A DNA stretch of 64,000 nt from Mucilaginibacter sp. cycad4 (GTDB taxonomy: Bacteria; Bacteroidota; Bacteroidia; Sphingobacteriales; Sphingobacteriaceae). The DNA lies in the NCBI RefSeq assembly GCF_034263275.1, contig NZ_CP139559.1, forward strand, positions 2,666,001 to 2,730,000, in the 5' to 3' direction. Both the position numbers and the translations under genes were made by a program. Below the pieces are notes generated by a model. The model ran no database searches. It saw nothing but the letters and a program-made list of their open reading frames with translations, and was not told the origin of the DNA. This document shows positions 16,233 through 26,436 of this stretch, piece by piece; within the stretch, counting starts at the first letter, position 1, and each line of letters opens with the position of its first letter.

Positions 16233-18599
16233 TTATTCTGAACGTAAACTTTTAACCGGGTTGGCAATTGCCGCTTTAATTGCCTGGAAGCTAATGGTTA
16301 CCAACGTAATCACAATAGCCGCTAAGGCCGATATAATAAATACACCAGGGCCAACCGTTACCCGGTAATCATATTTTTGCAACCAGCCTTGCAAAAAGTA
16401 GAATGCTAACGGCGAGGCTATTACACAACTTACAAGCACCAGCAGCACAAAATCCTTCGACAATAAAAACCACAATTGGCTAACGGTTGCACCTAATACT
16501 TTACGTACGCCGATCTCTTTGGTACGCTGCTCCGCGATGTACGCAGCCAGGCCAAACAACCCGAGGCATGAAATAAAAATTGCCAACGCTGCAAATATGC
16601 CCGCCAGTTTACCTACCAATACTTCCTGACCAAACTTTCGGTTATAATCATCATCCACAAAACGATAGGTATAGGGGTAAGCGGGGCTATATTTTGAAAA
16701 CACCTGCCCTATCTTATCAATGGCATCATGGGGATTTATTTTAGGTGACAGGCGGTAGATCATGTTTTGATGCGGAGCATTGTTATACACAAACATAGTT
16801 GGGTCGGCCTGTGCAAATGGCGATAGCATCAATGCATCTTTAACTACGCCATTTACCTTAACCGGCTTGCCATCGTAAATGAGCACCTGGCTAATCGGGT
16901 CTCCCTTAAGGCGGAGGCGTTTAACAGCAGCCTGATTAAAAACAACATTTGAGGTATCGGAAGCTACATTTTTAAAATCGCGGCCGGCAAGCATTTTCAT
17001 GCCGGCAGTTTTAAAATAATCGTCAGCTATGGCTATCACACCCATTTCAACCGTTTCACCTGCCATTTTCCCAGTCCATTGATCAAGGTTGTTATGCATG
17101 TTTATATCGGTAATAGCGCTCGATGCCGTGGAGATACTTTCTATTATCCCGCTTTGCAATAACTCGTTTTTGAATGCGGAAAAGTGCTTGCCAAGATCGT
17201 CATTAGCGTTGGTAGCTAACAGTCTGTTGATATCATACCCGCTTGGACGATTTTTAGCGTATTGGATCTGTTTGTAAATAACAACTGTACTAATAATCAA
17301 CGCAATGGAGCAGCTAAACTGCATCACAACCAATATTTTTCGTGAATATGATGCCGAGCGGCCAACCTGGATAGTGCCCTTTAAAACCTTAACAGGGTTA
17401 AATGAAGAAAGATAAAACGCGGGCCTGCTCCCGGCGACTAAAGCCGTAAACAATACGCACCCCATCGTTATCAGCCAAAAAGTTATGCTGTTAAATGGTA
17501 TAGCGATGGTAGTACCGGTAAGTGCATTGAACGGCCCAAGGGCTATCTGCACAAAAAGTACCGAGCAAATAAAAGATATAAAGGTAATCAACGCCGACTC
17601 TATGAGGAACTGAAAAATGAGATGCTTACGCTGAGAGCCAATGGCCTTGCGGATACCTACTTCACGTGCGCGCTTTTCGGAGCGGGCTGTTGTAAGGTTA
17701 ATAAAATTAATGCAGGCTATCAGTAATACAAGTATACCAACAATACTAAAAATTCGTACATAGTCAATAAAACCGGCACTGGCTATACCATTCTTATAGT
17801 CAGAATACAAATGCCAGTCGGCCATAGGCTGCATGATCACGTCTGAATTTTCGGCGTTTACGTTCTTCTCGCCTTTTTCAATATGTATGATCTTTGGAGC
17901 AAGCCGCGCATAGGTTACACCGGGTTTTAATTTGGCAAAAAGTTCAAAGCCATTATTACCAAAACTGTCATGGGCTCCTCTCATGTAGGGTTGTTGTTCT
18001 GAAAGGCTGAACGGTATAATATATTTAAACTGCAGCGATGAGTTTAATGGTACATCTTGTATTACGCCGGTAACTTTTAAGTTATAGGAGTTATCAACCT
18101 TTACTACTTTATTAATCACATTTTCGGTGCCGAACAAAGCGATAGCAGTAGCTTTTGTTAATACAATTGAATAGGGATCGCTCAAAGCGGATGTCCGGCT
18201 CCCCTGTAACAAGTCGTATTCAAACATTTTCAAAAAATCACTTCCCGCCTGCACGCCGTCTATCGATAGCTTTTTATCGCCAACCACCAATCCATGAGTA
18301 CCACCCCAGTCGGTAGATGCAACATATTCAAACTCGGGCAGGGTGCGCAACACATCGGCCAGCTTTAATGATGTTGAACTGAACGTCAGCGTTTCGCCAT
18401 TACTGTTAAAATTACGGCGCACCTGGTATACCCTATCTGCATTTGGCAAAAACTTGTCGTACGAGTACTCATTAGCAACCCAAAGTGCTATCATCAACGC
18501 GACAGCCATCCCGGCTGCCAATCCTAAAACATTGATTGCCGTATAAGCCTTGTTATTGACGATGTTTCGCCAGGCTATTTTGATATAATTTCTAAGCAT
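16233..18599 (-). CDS. P4: MacB/FtsX-type ABC permease (DWHLYSD subtype)
   Basis: 788 residues from the ATG at 18599, chosen because MLRNYIKIAWRN is the array's standard start; an in-frame ATG four codons earlier (18611) is less likely. It belongs with P6, P10 and P18: the linker before TM2 reads DWHLYSDYKNG followed by IDYVRIF, and the second periplasmic domain replaces the usual FNFxSLH by VVKDALMLSPFAQADP. Coupling helices are REVGIRKAIGS and KEIGVRKVLGA. The C-terminus ANPVKSLRSE is standard. It lies 90 bp after P5 and 123 bp before P3. Confidence 0.91.
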   Translation of the reverse strand: MLRNYIKIAWRNIVNNKAYTAINVLGLAAGMAVALMIALWVANEYSYDKFLPNADRVYQVRRNFNSNGETLTFSSTSLKLADVLRTLPEFEYVASTDWGGTHGLVVGDKKLSIDGVQAGSDFLKMFEYDLLQGSRTSALSDPYSIVLTKATAIALFGTENVINKVVKVDNSYNLKVTGVIQDVPLNSSLQFKYIIPFSLSEQQPYMRGAHDSFGNNGFELFAKLKPGVTYARLAPKIIHIEKGEKNVNAENSDVIMQPMADWHLYSDYKNGIASAGFIDYVRIFSIVGILVLLIACINFINLTTARSEKRAREVGIRKAIGSQRKHLIFQFLIESALITFISFICSVLFVQIALGPFNALTGTTIAIPFNSITFWLITMGCVLFTALVAGSRPAFYLSSFNPVKVLKGTIQVGRSASYSRKILVVMQFSCSIALIISTVVIYKQIQYAKNRPSGYDINRLLATNANDDLGKHFSAFKNELLQSGIIESISTASSAITDINMHNNLDQWTGKMAGETVEMGVIAIADDYFKTAGMKMLAGRDFKNVASDTSNVVFNQAAVKRLRLKGDPISQVLIYDGKPVKVNGVVKDALMLSPFAQADPTMFVYNNAPHQNMIYRLSPKINPHDAIDKIGQVFSKYSPAYPYTYRFVDDDYNRKFGQEVLVGKLAGIFAALAIFISCLGLFGLAAYIAEQRTKEIGVRKVLGATVSQLWFLLSKDFVLLVLVSCVIASPLAFYFLQGWLQKYDYRVTVGPGVFIISALAAIVITLVTISFQAIKAAIANPVKSLRSE

Positions 18600-18607
18600 A
18601 TGCCATA

Positions 18608-18687
18608 TCATTAAGTCATTAAATCATTGAGTCATTAGCTTCGTGTTAAAATGACTTAATGACGCGAAGCATGCTGACTCAATGACA
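18608..18687. repeat. TCATT-family inverted repeat, P5/P4 gap
   Basis: TCATTAAGTCATTAAATCAT and TGAGTCATTAGCTTCG on one side; AATGACTTAATGACGCGAAG and GACTCAATGACA on the other. Good representative of the consensus, including the GCTTCG/CGAAGC pair. Confidence 0.75.
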
Positions 18688-18689
18688 AT

Positions 18690-21068
18690 TTATTCAGACC
18701 GCAAACTCTTAACCGGATTGGCCAACGCAGCCATAGTAGCCCGATAACCTACCGTGATCCACGCTATTATAAGGCTTGATAGTATCGATATTACAAATAT
18801 CTGAGGGCCGATACTGATCCGGTATTGAAAATCTTTTAAATAATTGTGCATTGCCCACCAGGCCAGCGGAGCAGCTATTACAAAAGCGATGAGCAGCAAT
18901 ATGCTAAACTCCTTACCAAATAGCCATAGTATACTGCTTATATTGGCTCCCAATACCTTGCGTACCCCAATCTCTTTTGTTTTACGCACTGCCATAAATG
19001 ATACCAGGCCATATAAACCAAGGCAACCGATGATGATCGCGATACCTGCAAATGCTTCAACCAACGTTAGCAGGATATTATCCATTTCGTAAAAACGCTT
19101 AATAGTATCATCCAGGAACTGATATGAATATAATTCTTCGGGGAAGGTTTGGTTCCAGATCTTATCAATCTGCGCTAATGTAGCTTTAGCATTCCGCATA
19201 TCTATTTTAACGGCAACGGTACCCAGGTCCTGGTAATTGGGCATTACACATAATGGCGAAATTTCTGAATGGAAAGAATAATTATAAAAATCTTTCATTA
19301 CGCCAACAATGGTACCTTTATAATTACGGCCATTAATTGCCATCTGTTTTCCAATTACATCCTGCGGTTTAAGGCGCAGCTTTTTAACAAAGGTTTCATT
19401 CACCAAAAGCTCTTTAACTGAATCTCCCTTGAAGAAATTTCTGCCGGCAACCAACTTTATACCAAAAGTCGAAAGATAATTTTCGTCGGCCTGTTTGGTA
19501 TTGATGCTCCAATGTTCATCTTCGGCACGGTTATCATATTGAATACCGGTATTGCTATTTGAACGGGATGCAGGTGCATTAGCGCAGTAAGATAAATTTT
19601 CAACACCTTTAATTTCGGTTATGCGGTTGCGCATGGTGCTCATTTTAATCTTATCATTTTGAGGAAGCGGCACCAACACAATAGCATTTTTATTAAAACC
19701 AAGATCCGCAGTTTGTGAGTAGTGTAATTGCGATACCACGATAATGGTACCAATGATCAGTACCTGCGATATAGTAAATTGGGTAACTACCAATACCCTG
19801 CGTAACGAAAACCCGCCAACATCTTTTTGCGACAGCTTACTTTTAAGTGCTTTGATTGGCTGAAACCTTGCCAGCACCAGGCCTGGGTACGAGCCTGAAA
19901 GGAATACTACAATAATAGTAATCAAAACAATGAAAACACTCAATTGCGACCAGCTAAAGGTCATCCGCGCGCGGAACAGATTATTCAATGCGGGCAAGGC
20001 AATTTCTGACAAGCCAATTGCTACACCAACCGCTATAACGCTGATAATGGCTGTTTCGGCAATAAACTGCCAGAATAATTGAAAAGGCTGACTACCGAGC
20101 ACTTTACGAATACCCACCTCTTTTGAGCGGTTAAGAGCCTGCGCCGTTGCCAGGTTTACAAAGTTTACAGATGCTGTAATAATCAGGAACACTCCTATAA
20201 AAAACAGTGCCCACAAATAACTTTTATCGGCATATCCGCCAAGTTCACGGTCAAAGTGCATTTCGGCGATGGGCTGTAATTTAAAGCGCCAAACCTGCAA
20301 ATCGCGGCCGGTATAATTTTTTTTAACCAGTTGCAGCATAGCTGTCTCAACTTGCGCTTTGGTTACGCCTGGCTTTAACCTGGTAAAGCCCTGACAACCG
20401 CTGTAAACACCTCCCCAGTTATTTTCACGGCCCTTGCCTCCGTAGGCCTCCATGCTGGCATACGAAATAAAGATCTGCTGTTTTTGATCGGTATTGTTTG
20501 GCAAATCCTGCAGTACCCCCGTTATAGTAACGGTTATATTATTGTCCAGCTTAAAAGTTTTGCCTATCGGATTATCGTTACCAAAATATTTATTGGCAAT
20601 TTTTTCGGTAACCAAAGCTTCATTGGGGTTAACAAGCATAGTTTTCTTGTCCCCCTTGAGTAAAGGAAAATTCAGGATATTGAAATAATCCGGCTCAACA
20701 AAAGCTACCCCATCATCCTCACCAAACTTTTTAACTTCGCTTCCCCTGGTTATAGTGATCAGCGTTTTGTTGAAACTAATATATCTTGCTGTTTTTTCGC
20801 TAAAAGCGAAGTCATTACGATAACCTTTAGCCATGGGTTGTGGTATGGCGCCTACACGGTCTACACCCTGATCGTGGAATTCAGTATAGAATCGGTAGAT
20901 CCTGTCCTTATCCTTATGAAATGTATCAAAGCTCAGATGATAATTTATCAATGTAAATATTAATACACCGCAGGCTATACCCAAAGCCAAACCAATAACA
21001 CTGATGGTTGCGTAAGCCTTGTTACGTACCAAATTTCGCCAGGCAATTTTTATGTAGTTTTTTATCAT
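18690..21068 (-). CDS. P5: MacB/FtsX-type ABC permease (MHFD subtype)
   Basis: 792 residues. Belongs to the subtype of P5, P7, P9 and P20: the linker before TM2 contains EMHFDRELGGYADKS, the helix-2 end reads ITASVNFVNLATAQALNRSK instead of the common ACINFxNLSTARS, and the helix before the second coupling helix reads CLGLYGLVSFMAVRKTKE. Coupling helices are KEVGIRKVLGS and KEIGVRKVLGA. The second periplasmic domain has VMKDFYNYSFHSEISPL. TM1 is GLALGIACGVLIFTLINY. Standard SLRSE end. Internal gene of the P7-P1 unit, 79 bp after P6. Confidence 0.92.
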   Translation of the reverse strand: MIKNYIKIAWRNLVRNKAYATISVIGLALGIACGVLIFTLINYHLSFDTFHKDKDRIYRFYTEFHDQGVDRVGAIPQPMAKGYRNDFAFSEKTARYISFNKTLITITRGSEVKKFGEDDGVAFVEPDYFNILNFPLLKGDKKTMLVNPNEALVTEKIANKYFGNDNPIGKTFKLDNNITVTITGVLQDLPNNTDQKQQIFISYASMEAYGGKGRENNWGGVYSGCQGFTRLKPGVTKAQVETAMLQLVKKNYTGRDLQVWRFKLQPIAEMHFDRELGGYADKSYLWALFFIGVFLIITASVNFVNLATAQALNRSKEVGIRKVLGSQPFQLFWQFIAETAIISVIAVGVAIGLSEIALPALNNLFRARMTFSWSQLSVFIVLITIIVVFLSGSYPGLVLARFQPIKALKSKLSQKDVGGFSLRRVLVVTQFTISQVLIIGTIIVVSQLHYSQTADLGFNKNAIVLVPLPQNDKIKMSTMRNRITEIKGVENLSYCANAPASRSNSNTGIQYDNRAEDEHWSINTKQADENYLSTFGIKLVAGRNFFKGDSVKELLVNETFVKKLRLKPQDVIGKQMAINGRNYKGTIVGVMKDFYNYSFHSEISPLCVMPNYQDLGTVAVKIDMRNAKATLAQIDKIWNQTFPEELYSYQFLDDTIKRFYEMDNILLTLVEAFAGIAIIIGCLGLYGLVSFMAVRKTKEIGVRKVLGANISSILWLFGKEFSILLLIAFVIAAPLAWWAMHNYLKDFQYRISIGPQIFVISILSSLIIAWITVGYRATMAALANPVKSLRSE

Positions 21069-21077
21069 AATCTAAAT

Positions 21078-21145
21078 CATTAAGTCATCGGGTCATTGGC
21101 TACCGCGTCAAATGATTTAATGACGCAAAGCAAATGACTCAATGA
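21078..21145. repeat. TCATT-family inverted repeat, P6/P5 gap
   Basis: TCATTAAGTCATCGGGTCAT on one side; AATGATTTAATGACGCAAAG and CAAATGACTCAATGA on the other. It nearly fills the 79-bp gap and abuts the P6 stop. Confidence 0.72.
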
Positions 21146-21147
21146 AA

Positions 21148-23508
21148 TTATTCCGAACGCAAACTTTTAACCGGGTTACTCAAGGCCGCTTTAACAGCCT
21201 GGAAACTTACAGTTGCCAGTGCTATAACTATTGCAGCAATGCCGGCAGCTGCAAATACCCACCATTGTACGGTTACCCGGTATTGATAATTTTGCAGCCA
21301 GTTATTAGTGGCATACCAGGCAACCGGGAAGGCTATCAGGCATGAAACAGCAACCAGCTTTAAAAAATCGCGGGATAACAAACCGGTTAAACCTGCAACA
21401 GATGCGCCCAGCACTTTGCGGATACCTATTTCCTTGATCCTTCTCTCGGCAGTATAGGCAGCTAAGCCAAATAAGCCAAGGCATGATATTACAATGGCTA
21501 GCGATGCAAACACTCCCGCCAGCTTGCCTGTAAGTGTCTCCGTTTTAAACAACTCATTAAAATCGGCATCAATAAATTTGTATTCGAAAGGATAGCCGGG
21601 GCTTGCACGTTTATAAACCTCGGCTGTTTTAGCTAATGCTTCCGTTAAATTAACGCCTCGTTTAAAGCGGATAGTTAAAATGTTGTTGTTTTGCGGACGG
21701 CTGAATAACATAAGCGGCGCACCGGCAACATACATATCATTATAAAGGAAATCTTTAATAATTCCGGCAATTTGGTAAGGTTTAGTGCCGCCATCCCTGA
21801 TAATACCGCCCACGTGACCTGCTTTACCCATTTGTTTGGCAAAGGCTTCGTTAATGATCACGTTGTTACTGTCGAGCTTAGCATTGGCATAAAAATCACG
21901 ACCGGCAACCAGTTTCATGTTCATGGTTGATACAAACTGCGGGCTCACATTTTCAATTGTAATGAGTGGATTTTTTGAAGCATCCTTACCATCCCATGAA
22001 AAATTATCGGTATTGCTCCAAATCTGTAAAACAGGATACTCGCTCAATGAAGCATCGGCCACTACGCCGGTTTGTTTCAACTCGTTATTTACCGTTGCGA
22101 AATGATCGGTCAGCTTGCCTTTGGTATCGATGTAAACAAGATTGTCTTTTTCATAACCCAGCTCCCTGTTTTTCACATGCTGAATTTGCTGGTATATAAT
22201 TACCGTACCAATAATCAATATAATAGATACCGAAAACTGGATCACTACCAAACTTTGCCTGATGAAACCCGCACCGGCTGCTGTCGGCAGTTTAATATTC
22301 TTTAATACCGCTATCGGGTTAAATGACGACAGATAGAACGCCGGATAGCTTCCTGCCAGCAAACCGGTAATCAATCCTATCAACAGTAAATAAATTAAAT
22401 GCGATGGCTGCAATATGTCAATAGCCAATTCTTTTTGCACCAGGTTATTAAACGTTGGTAAAGCCCCATACACTAATAGCACGGCTATAATTACCGCTAT
22501 AAATGCCATGATCACAGCCTCGCCTATAAACTGGGCGATAAGCTTGCCTTTACCTGCCCCCATTACCTTACGCACCCCAACTTCCTTAGCACGTTTTTCG
22601 GACCGGGCGGTTGACAGATTCATGAAATTGATACAGGCTATGATGAGGATAATAACAGCAATGGCGGCAAACAAACGAACGTATTCAATCCTCCCGCCAT
22701 CCATTTTACCATCGGTAAATTTATCACGCAGGTTCCAATCATTCATACCGAAAAGGAATGAAACCGTTTTGTTGCCATTTTTCTTGGTGCCGATATAGTT
22801 AGCCAATTTTTTATTGACCGCTTTAACATCTGCAGTTGGTTCAAGCTCTACATAGGTACGGGCCCAGTTGGCACCCCAATCCTGCATCCAGGGTTGCATA
22901 TGATCGATATTTTTTAAGGGGGCAAACCATTGCATCTGAAAAGTTGAGTTTTTGGGCAGGTCGGTAAATACGCCGGTTACCGTAAAGTTCTGCTCATTAT
23001 TCATTTTTAAAGTTTTGCCCATCGGGTTGGCATCACCAAAAAACTTTTTAGCCATGGTGGTGCTAATCACTACCGAACGCAGTTCACGAAAAACATTAGC
23101 TTCATCACCCTGTACAAAAGGCAGTTTCAGCATCGGAAAGATCTCTGCATCGGTATAGGAACCTTCTTCGTTAATTACTTTATCGCCCAGCGCAAATACG
23201 ATATTATCTGAGCCGGCCATACGTGCGGCATTTTTAACACCTGGAATATCAACCTTTAGCGCTGCTGCCATAGGGCCCGGGGTAGCGCGAAACGTGGAGG
23301 TTTTACCATCATAGGTTTGGTTTTCACGAACCGTGTACAGGTTGTCCCGCTTTACAAAATTGTTATTGAACGTAAGCTCGTCCTGCACCCACAAAAATAT
23401 CATAGATGCACAGGCCACACCAATAGCCAGACCGGCGATGTTCAAAACGCTGTAAGCCCGGTTTTTCATCAGGCCTCGTACAGTGGTTTTAATGTAATTT
23501 CCTATCAT
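21148..23508 (-). CDS. P6: MacB/FtsX-type ABC permease (DWHLYSD subtype)
   Basis: 786 residues, one of the shorter members. The linker before TM2 reads DWNLRDKFTDGKMDGGRIEY, which places it with P4, P10 and P18. The second periplasmic domain carries NFSWDGKDASK, and IIKDFLYNDMYVAGAPLML in place of FNFxSLH. Coupling helices are KEVGVRKVMGA and KEIGIRKVLGA. TM1 is GLAIGVACASMIFLWV. Standard ANPVKSLRSE end. It lies 100 bp after P7, the first gene of this unit, and 79 bp before P5. Confidence 0.92.
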   Translation of the reverse strand: MIGNYIKTTVRGLMKNRAYSVLNIAGLAIGVACASMIFLWVQDELTFNNNFVKRDNLYTVRENQTYDGKTSTFRATPGPMAAALKVDIPGVKNAARMAGSDNIVFALGDKVINEEGSYTDAEIFPMLKLPFVQGDEANVFRELRSVVISTTMAKKFFGDANPMGKTLKMNNEQNFTVTGVFTDLPKNSTFQMQWFAPLKNIDHMQPWMQDWGANWARTYVELEPTADVKAVNKKLANYIGTKKNGNKTVSFLFGMNDWNLRDKFTDGKMDGGRIEYVRLFAAIAVIILIIACINFMNLSTARSEKRAKEVGVRKVMGAGKGKLIAQFIGEAVIMAFIAVIIAVLLVYGALPTFNNLVQKELAIDILQPSHLIYLLLIGLITGLLAGSYPAFYLSSFNPIAVLKNIKLPTAAGAGFIRQSLVVIQFSVSIILIIGTVIIYQQIQHVKNRELGYEKDNLVYIDTKGKLTDHFATVNNELKQTGVVADASLSEYPVLQIWSNTDNFSWDGKDASKNPLITIENVSPQFVSTMNMKLVAGRDFYANAKLDSNNVIINEAFAKQMGKAGHVGGIIRDGGTKPYQIAGIIKDFLYNDMYVAGAPLMLFSRPQNNNILTIRFKRGVNLTEALAKTAEVYKRASPGYPFEYKFIDADFNELFKTETLTGKLAGVFASLAIVISCLGLFGLAAYTAERRIKEIGIRKVLGASVAGLTGLLSRDFLKLVAVSCLIAFPVAWYATNNWLQNYQYRVTVQWWVFAAAGIAAIVIALATVSFQAVKAALSNPVKSLRSE

Positions 23509-23515
23509 GGTTGTT

Positions 23516-23608
23516 TCATTAAGTCATTTACGTAGTGTCATTGGATCATTAAGTTATTGTTGCCAGCGTTTAAAATGACTTAATGACGCGAAGCAAATGA
23601 CTTAATGA
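23516..23608. repeat. TCATT-family inverted repeat, P7/P6 gap
   Basis: TTCATTAAGTCATTTACG and TCATTGGATCATTAAG on one side; AATGACTTAATGACGCGAAG and CAAATGACTTAATGA on the other. It almost spans the gap up to the P7 stop. Confidence 0.75.
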
Positions 23609-26026
23609 TTACTCAGATCTCAGGCTTTTAACCGGATTGGCAAGTGCTGCTTTAACAGCCTTGTACCCTACTGTTACCCACGCTATTACCAATGATGATA
23701 CTATCGCCAATAAAAAGATCCAGGCACTCATTGAAATACGGTATACAAAGTTTTGCAGCCATCCGTTCATAATATACCATGCGGCCGGCATAGCTATCAG
23801 GAAAGAGAGGCCGATAAGCACTATAAACTCTTTTGAAAACAGCAGTACAATGCTACTTACCGATGCGCCTAATACTTTGCGGATTCCCACTTCTTTAGTG
23901 CGCTGAACTGCCATGAACGATACCAGGCCATATAAGCCGAGGCATGATATAAAAATGGCTATCCCGGCAAACACCTTATAAACCAATGCCATTTTGTTTT
24001 CCTGCTCATAAAATTTAGCTATATTTTCGTCAAGGAAATAGCCATTGTAGGCATACTCGGGATAGGTATTTTCCCACATCTTTTGCAGTTGCGATACGGT
24101 TTTGTTCAGATCTGAAGTTTGAATTTTGATACCTATCTGGCCTTCAAATTTCTTTGCCGGTGATATTACTATTGGCTTTATAGCTTCGCGAAGCGAATTG
24201 GTTTTAAAATCCTTAACAACACCAACTATTTGCAGCCATTTGCCGCCGCCTAAACGCATAGTTTTTCCTATTGCATCATCGGCTTTTTGGATCCCCAATT
24301 TATGTATAAAGGTTTCGTTAACTACATACTGTTTTGCGGTATCGCCTACGTCATAAGCTTTGCCCGCAGCAAACGTTAGCCCATATGTTTTGAAGTAATC
24401 AGCATCTCCAAATTTGAGATAGGTATTAAAGCCAACATCTTTGGTTGAATTATTAAAATCAAAATTAGTACCCCAGTTATTTTCTGACGATGGTACATCT
24501 GAAGAAAAGCTAACCGATTTTACCCTGGGATTTTGTAACGCCTGTTGCTTAAACGATTCCATTTTCCGGAGGCTTAAACTATCAGTATAACCAGGAATGA
24601 TGAGCAAAGCATTTTTGTTAAAACCGAGGTCGGCTTTGTTTACAAAGTCCATTTGATTTACGGCTACTATAGTACCGATAATAAGTAATTGAGATATGGC
24701 AAACTGGGCAATCACCAATCCGCGACGGAGCGGGATGCCACCGATGGAAGCAGCCGTTATTTTATTTTTAAGCGCAAGTACCGGTTTAAAACCAGACACC
24801 ACCAACGCCGGATAAATGCCCGACAATAACACTATAGTTACTGTGCTTGCAGCCAAAAACAATAAACTGCCGGTAGTAAACAAGCTGATGCTATCAGGCA
24901 CATTGGCTATATTTTTCAATTGGGGCATGGCCAGCCTGGCAACAGCTAATGCTATTAAGGCCGAAGCAATGACAATGATAGTAGTTTCGCCAATTACCTG
25001 GACGATCAATTGCGGACGTGTACTGCCCAATACTTTACGGATCCCTACTTCTTTTGACCGGCCGACAGATTGCGCTGTCGACAGGTTGATAAAGTTGATA
25101 GAGGCCATGATAATGATGAGCAGCGCAATGAACGACAAGGTGCGCAACGTAGCCCTGCTGGTGCTGTGATCACCAAGCGGGTTACCTATCTGCGTATCAA
25201 AATGCATATCAGCAAGCGGCTGAGGCAGCAGCGTGGTTTGTGCCGATCCTTTTTTAAAGTGTTTAGCCGAAAATGCTTTTAACTGGGCATCAATAGCGCT
25301 TTTTGACATGCTGGCCGGAAACAGCACAAACACCTCGTGACTGCTGCTGGTTGAGCCCCATTCGGCACTGTAATTGTAATCTTTAGGATGCTGTTTCCAG
25401 GTATCAAAAGAAACCATTATTTTAAACGGAAAATCACTGTTCACGGGGGCATCTTCAACAATACCCGATACTTTTAGCGTTAGCACATTATCCATTTTAA
25501 GGGTTTTGCCTACAGCATCTTTCCAGTCGCCAAAATATTTAACAGCCGAGCTTTTATCTAAAACAACCATGTCCGGGTTGGCTAATACCGAAGGGTTGCC
25601 AGCCAGCCATTTATGGCTAAAAATATCAAAGAACTGGGGCTGGATAAATAATACGCCTATATTTTCGGTAAACTTTTTATCGCCTGTGTTGCTTCCGGCT
25701 ACTTCCGGCACAGTGATCTGGCTGCCATAACTGCTGTTTAAAGCAGCCACTTTAGCCTGCGGGATATCAAGGCGCAAAGCATCTGTGGCTGGAACTGCTA
25801 CACCAGGGTTGGTAGTAGTTTCCGACTCGTGTTTCTCCTGTGTAACTACGCGATAGATATTTTTATAGTTAGGATTGAAGGTATCAAAACTGAGTTCGAA
25901 CTGGATGATCACGAAAATGAGTAAGCAGGCAGCTAAGCCAACAGTTAAACCTGCAATATTTATAGCAGAATAGCCTTTATGACGAACGATATTTCGCCAG
26001 GCTATTTTGAAGTAATTTTTCAGCAT
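23609..26026 (-). CDS. P7: MacB/FtsX-type ABC permease (MHFD subtype), first gene of its unit
   Basis: 805 residues. Subtype of P5, P9 and P20: linker DMHFDTQIGNPLGDHS, helix-2 end ASINFINLSTAQSVGRSK, and CLGLYGLVSFMAVQRTKE before the second coupling helix KEVGIRKVLGA; the first coupling helix is KEVGIRKVLGS. The second periplasmic domain has VVKDFKTNSLREAIKPI. The ATG at 26026 lies about 25 bp downstream of the promoter-like TGGTATATGTTTTACA (element C), so this gene opens the P7-P1 unit, and the 5' leader would be very short (about 13 nt if the usual -12 to start distance holds). Standard SLRSE C-terminus. Confidence 0.92.
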   Translation of the reverse strand: MLKNYFKIAWRNIVRHKGYSAINIAGLTVGLAACLLIFVIIQFELSFDTFNPNYKNIYRVVTQEKHESETTTNPGVAVPATDALRLDIPQAKVAALNSSYGSQITVPEVAGSNTGDKKFTENIGVLFIQPQFFDIFSHKWLAGNPSVLANPDMVVLDKSSAVKYFGDWKDAVGKTLKMDNVLTLKVSGIVEDAPVNSDFPFKIMVSFDTWKQHPKDYNYSAEWGSTSSSHEVFVLFPASMSKSAIDAQLKAFSAKHFKKGSAQTTLLPQPLADMHFDTQIGNPLGDHSTSRATLRTLSFIALLIIIMASINFINLSTAQSVGRSKEVGIRKVLGSTRPQLIVQVIGETTIIVIASALIALAVARLAMPQLKNIANVPDSISLFTTGSLLFLAASTVTIVLLSGIYPALVVSGFKPVLALKNKITAASIGGIPLRRGLVIAQFAISQLLIIGTIVAVNQMDFVNKADLGFNKNALLIIPGYTDSLSLRKMESFKQQALQNPRVKSVSFSSDVPSSENNWGTNFDFNNSTKDVGFNTYLKFGDADYFKTYGLTFAAGKAYDVGDTAKQYVVNETFIHKLGIQKADDAIGKTMRLGGGKWLQIVGVVKDFKTNSLREAIKPIVISPAKKFEGQIGIKIQTSDLNKTVSQLQKMWENTYPEYAYNGYFLDENIAKFYEQENKMALVYKVFAGIAIFISCLGLYGLVSFMAVQRTKEVGIRKVLGASVSSIVLLFSKEFIVLIGLSFLIAMPAAWYIMNGWLQNFVYRISMSAWIFLLAIVSSLVIAWVTVGYKAVKAALANPVKSLRSE

Positions 26027-26050
26027 ACTGTACTGTTTTTCTAATATCAG

Positions 26051-26159
26051 TGTAAAACATATACCAAAATCACAGACAACTGAATATCAACTACTTAAAC
26101 CAGATAAAAATCATCAACTGTTCGTAAGTGTAACACCTTGTGTACGGTATTGATACAGT
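26051..26159 (-). promoter_or_regulatory. Regulatory element C: conserved upstream site plus sigma54-like promoter for P7-P1
   Basis: Minus strand: upstream site 26159-26117 with TGTATCA, ACCGTACAC, GGTGTTAC and CGAACAGT, then 58 bp from the CGAAC block to TGGTATATGTTTTACA (26066-26051), which fits TGGYAYR-N4-TTnCA except that the -12 GC is AC. The P7 ATG follows 24 bp later. The inner part ACAC...GTGT is palindromic. Confidence 0.65.
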
Positions 26160-26162
26160 GGG

Positions 26163-26430
26163 ATTTGGAGATTAGTGGTTAGAGATTAGTTGATTTCGGA
26201 TTTGGGATGTTCGATTTCGGATTTAGAAGTTTATTTTCCTGGCGCAAGCATCGGGCAATGGCTCGGACGGGGCTTACTTGTGCCTTCTACGCCAGTCAGG
26301 AACCGATCAAAAAGGAAAATTAAAGTTAAGCTGAATGCCGAAGGTTAAGCGCTTAAGGCTGTTACAAAAGGGTTAAAAAGATATCTAATTCTCTTGGCCT
26401 CTAATATTTCCTGCTAAGCTTTTCGCTTTC
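26163..26430. repeat. Degenerate REPIN-like element after P8
   Basis: In the 410-bp P8/P7 gap, beside regulatory element C. TTGGAGATTAGTGGTTAGAG followed by TTGATTTCGGATTTGG matches the element at 7133-8745. A hairpin at 26236-26302 (TTCCTGGCGCAAGCA pairing with the complement of TTGTGCCTTCTACGCCAG) matches the hairpin at 8595-8651. The far arm (around 26380-26405) is weakly preserved. Nothing coding is seen in the gap. Confidence 0.55.
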
Positions 26431-26436
26431 AGCTCA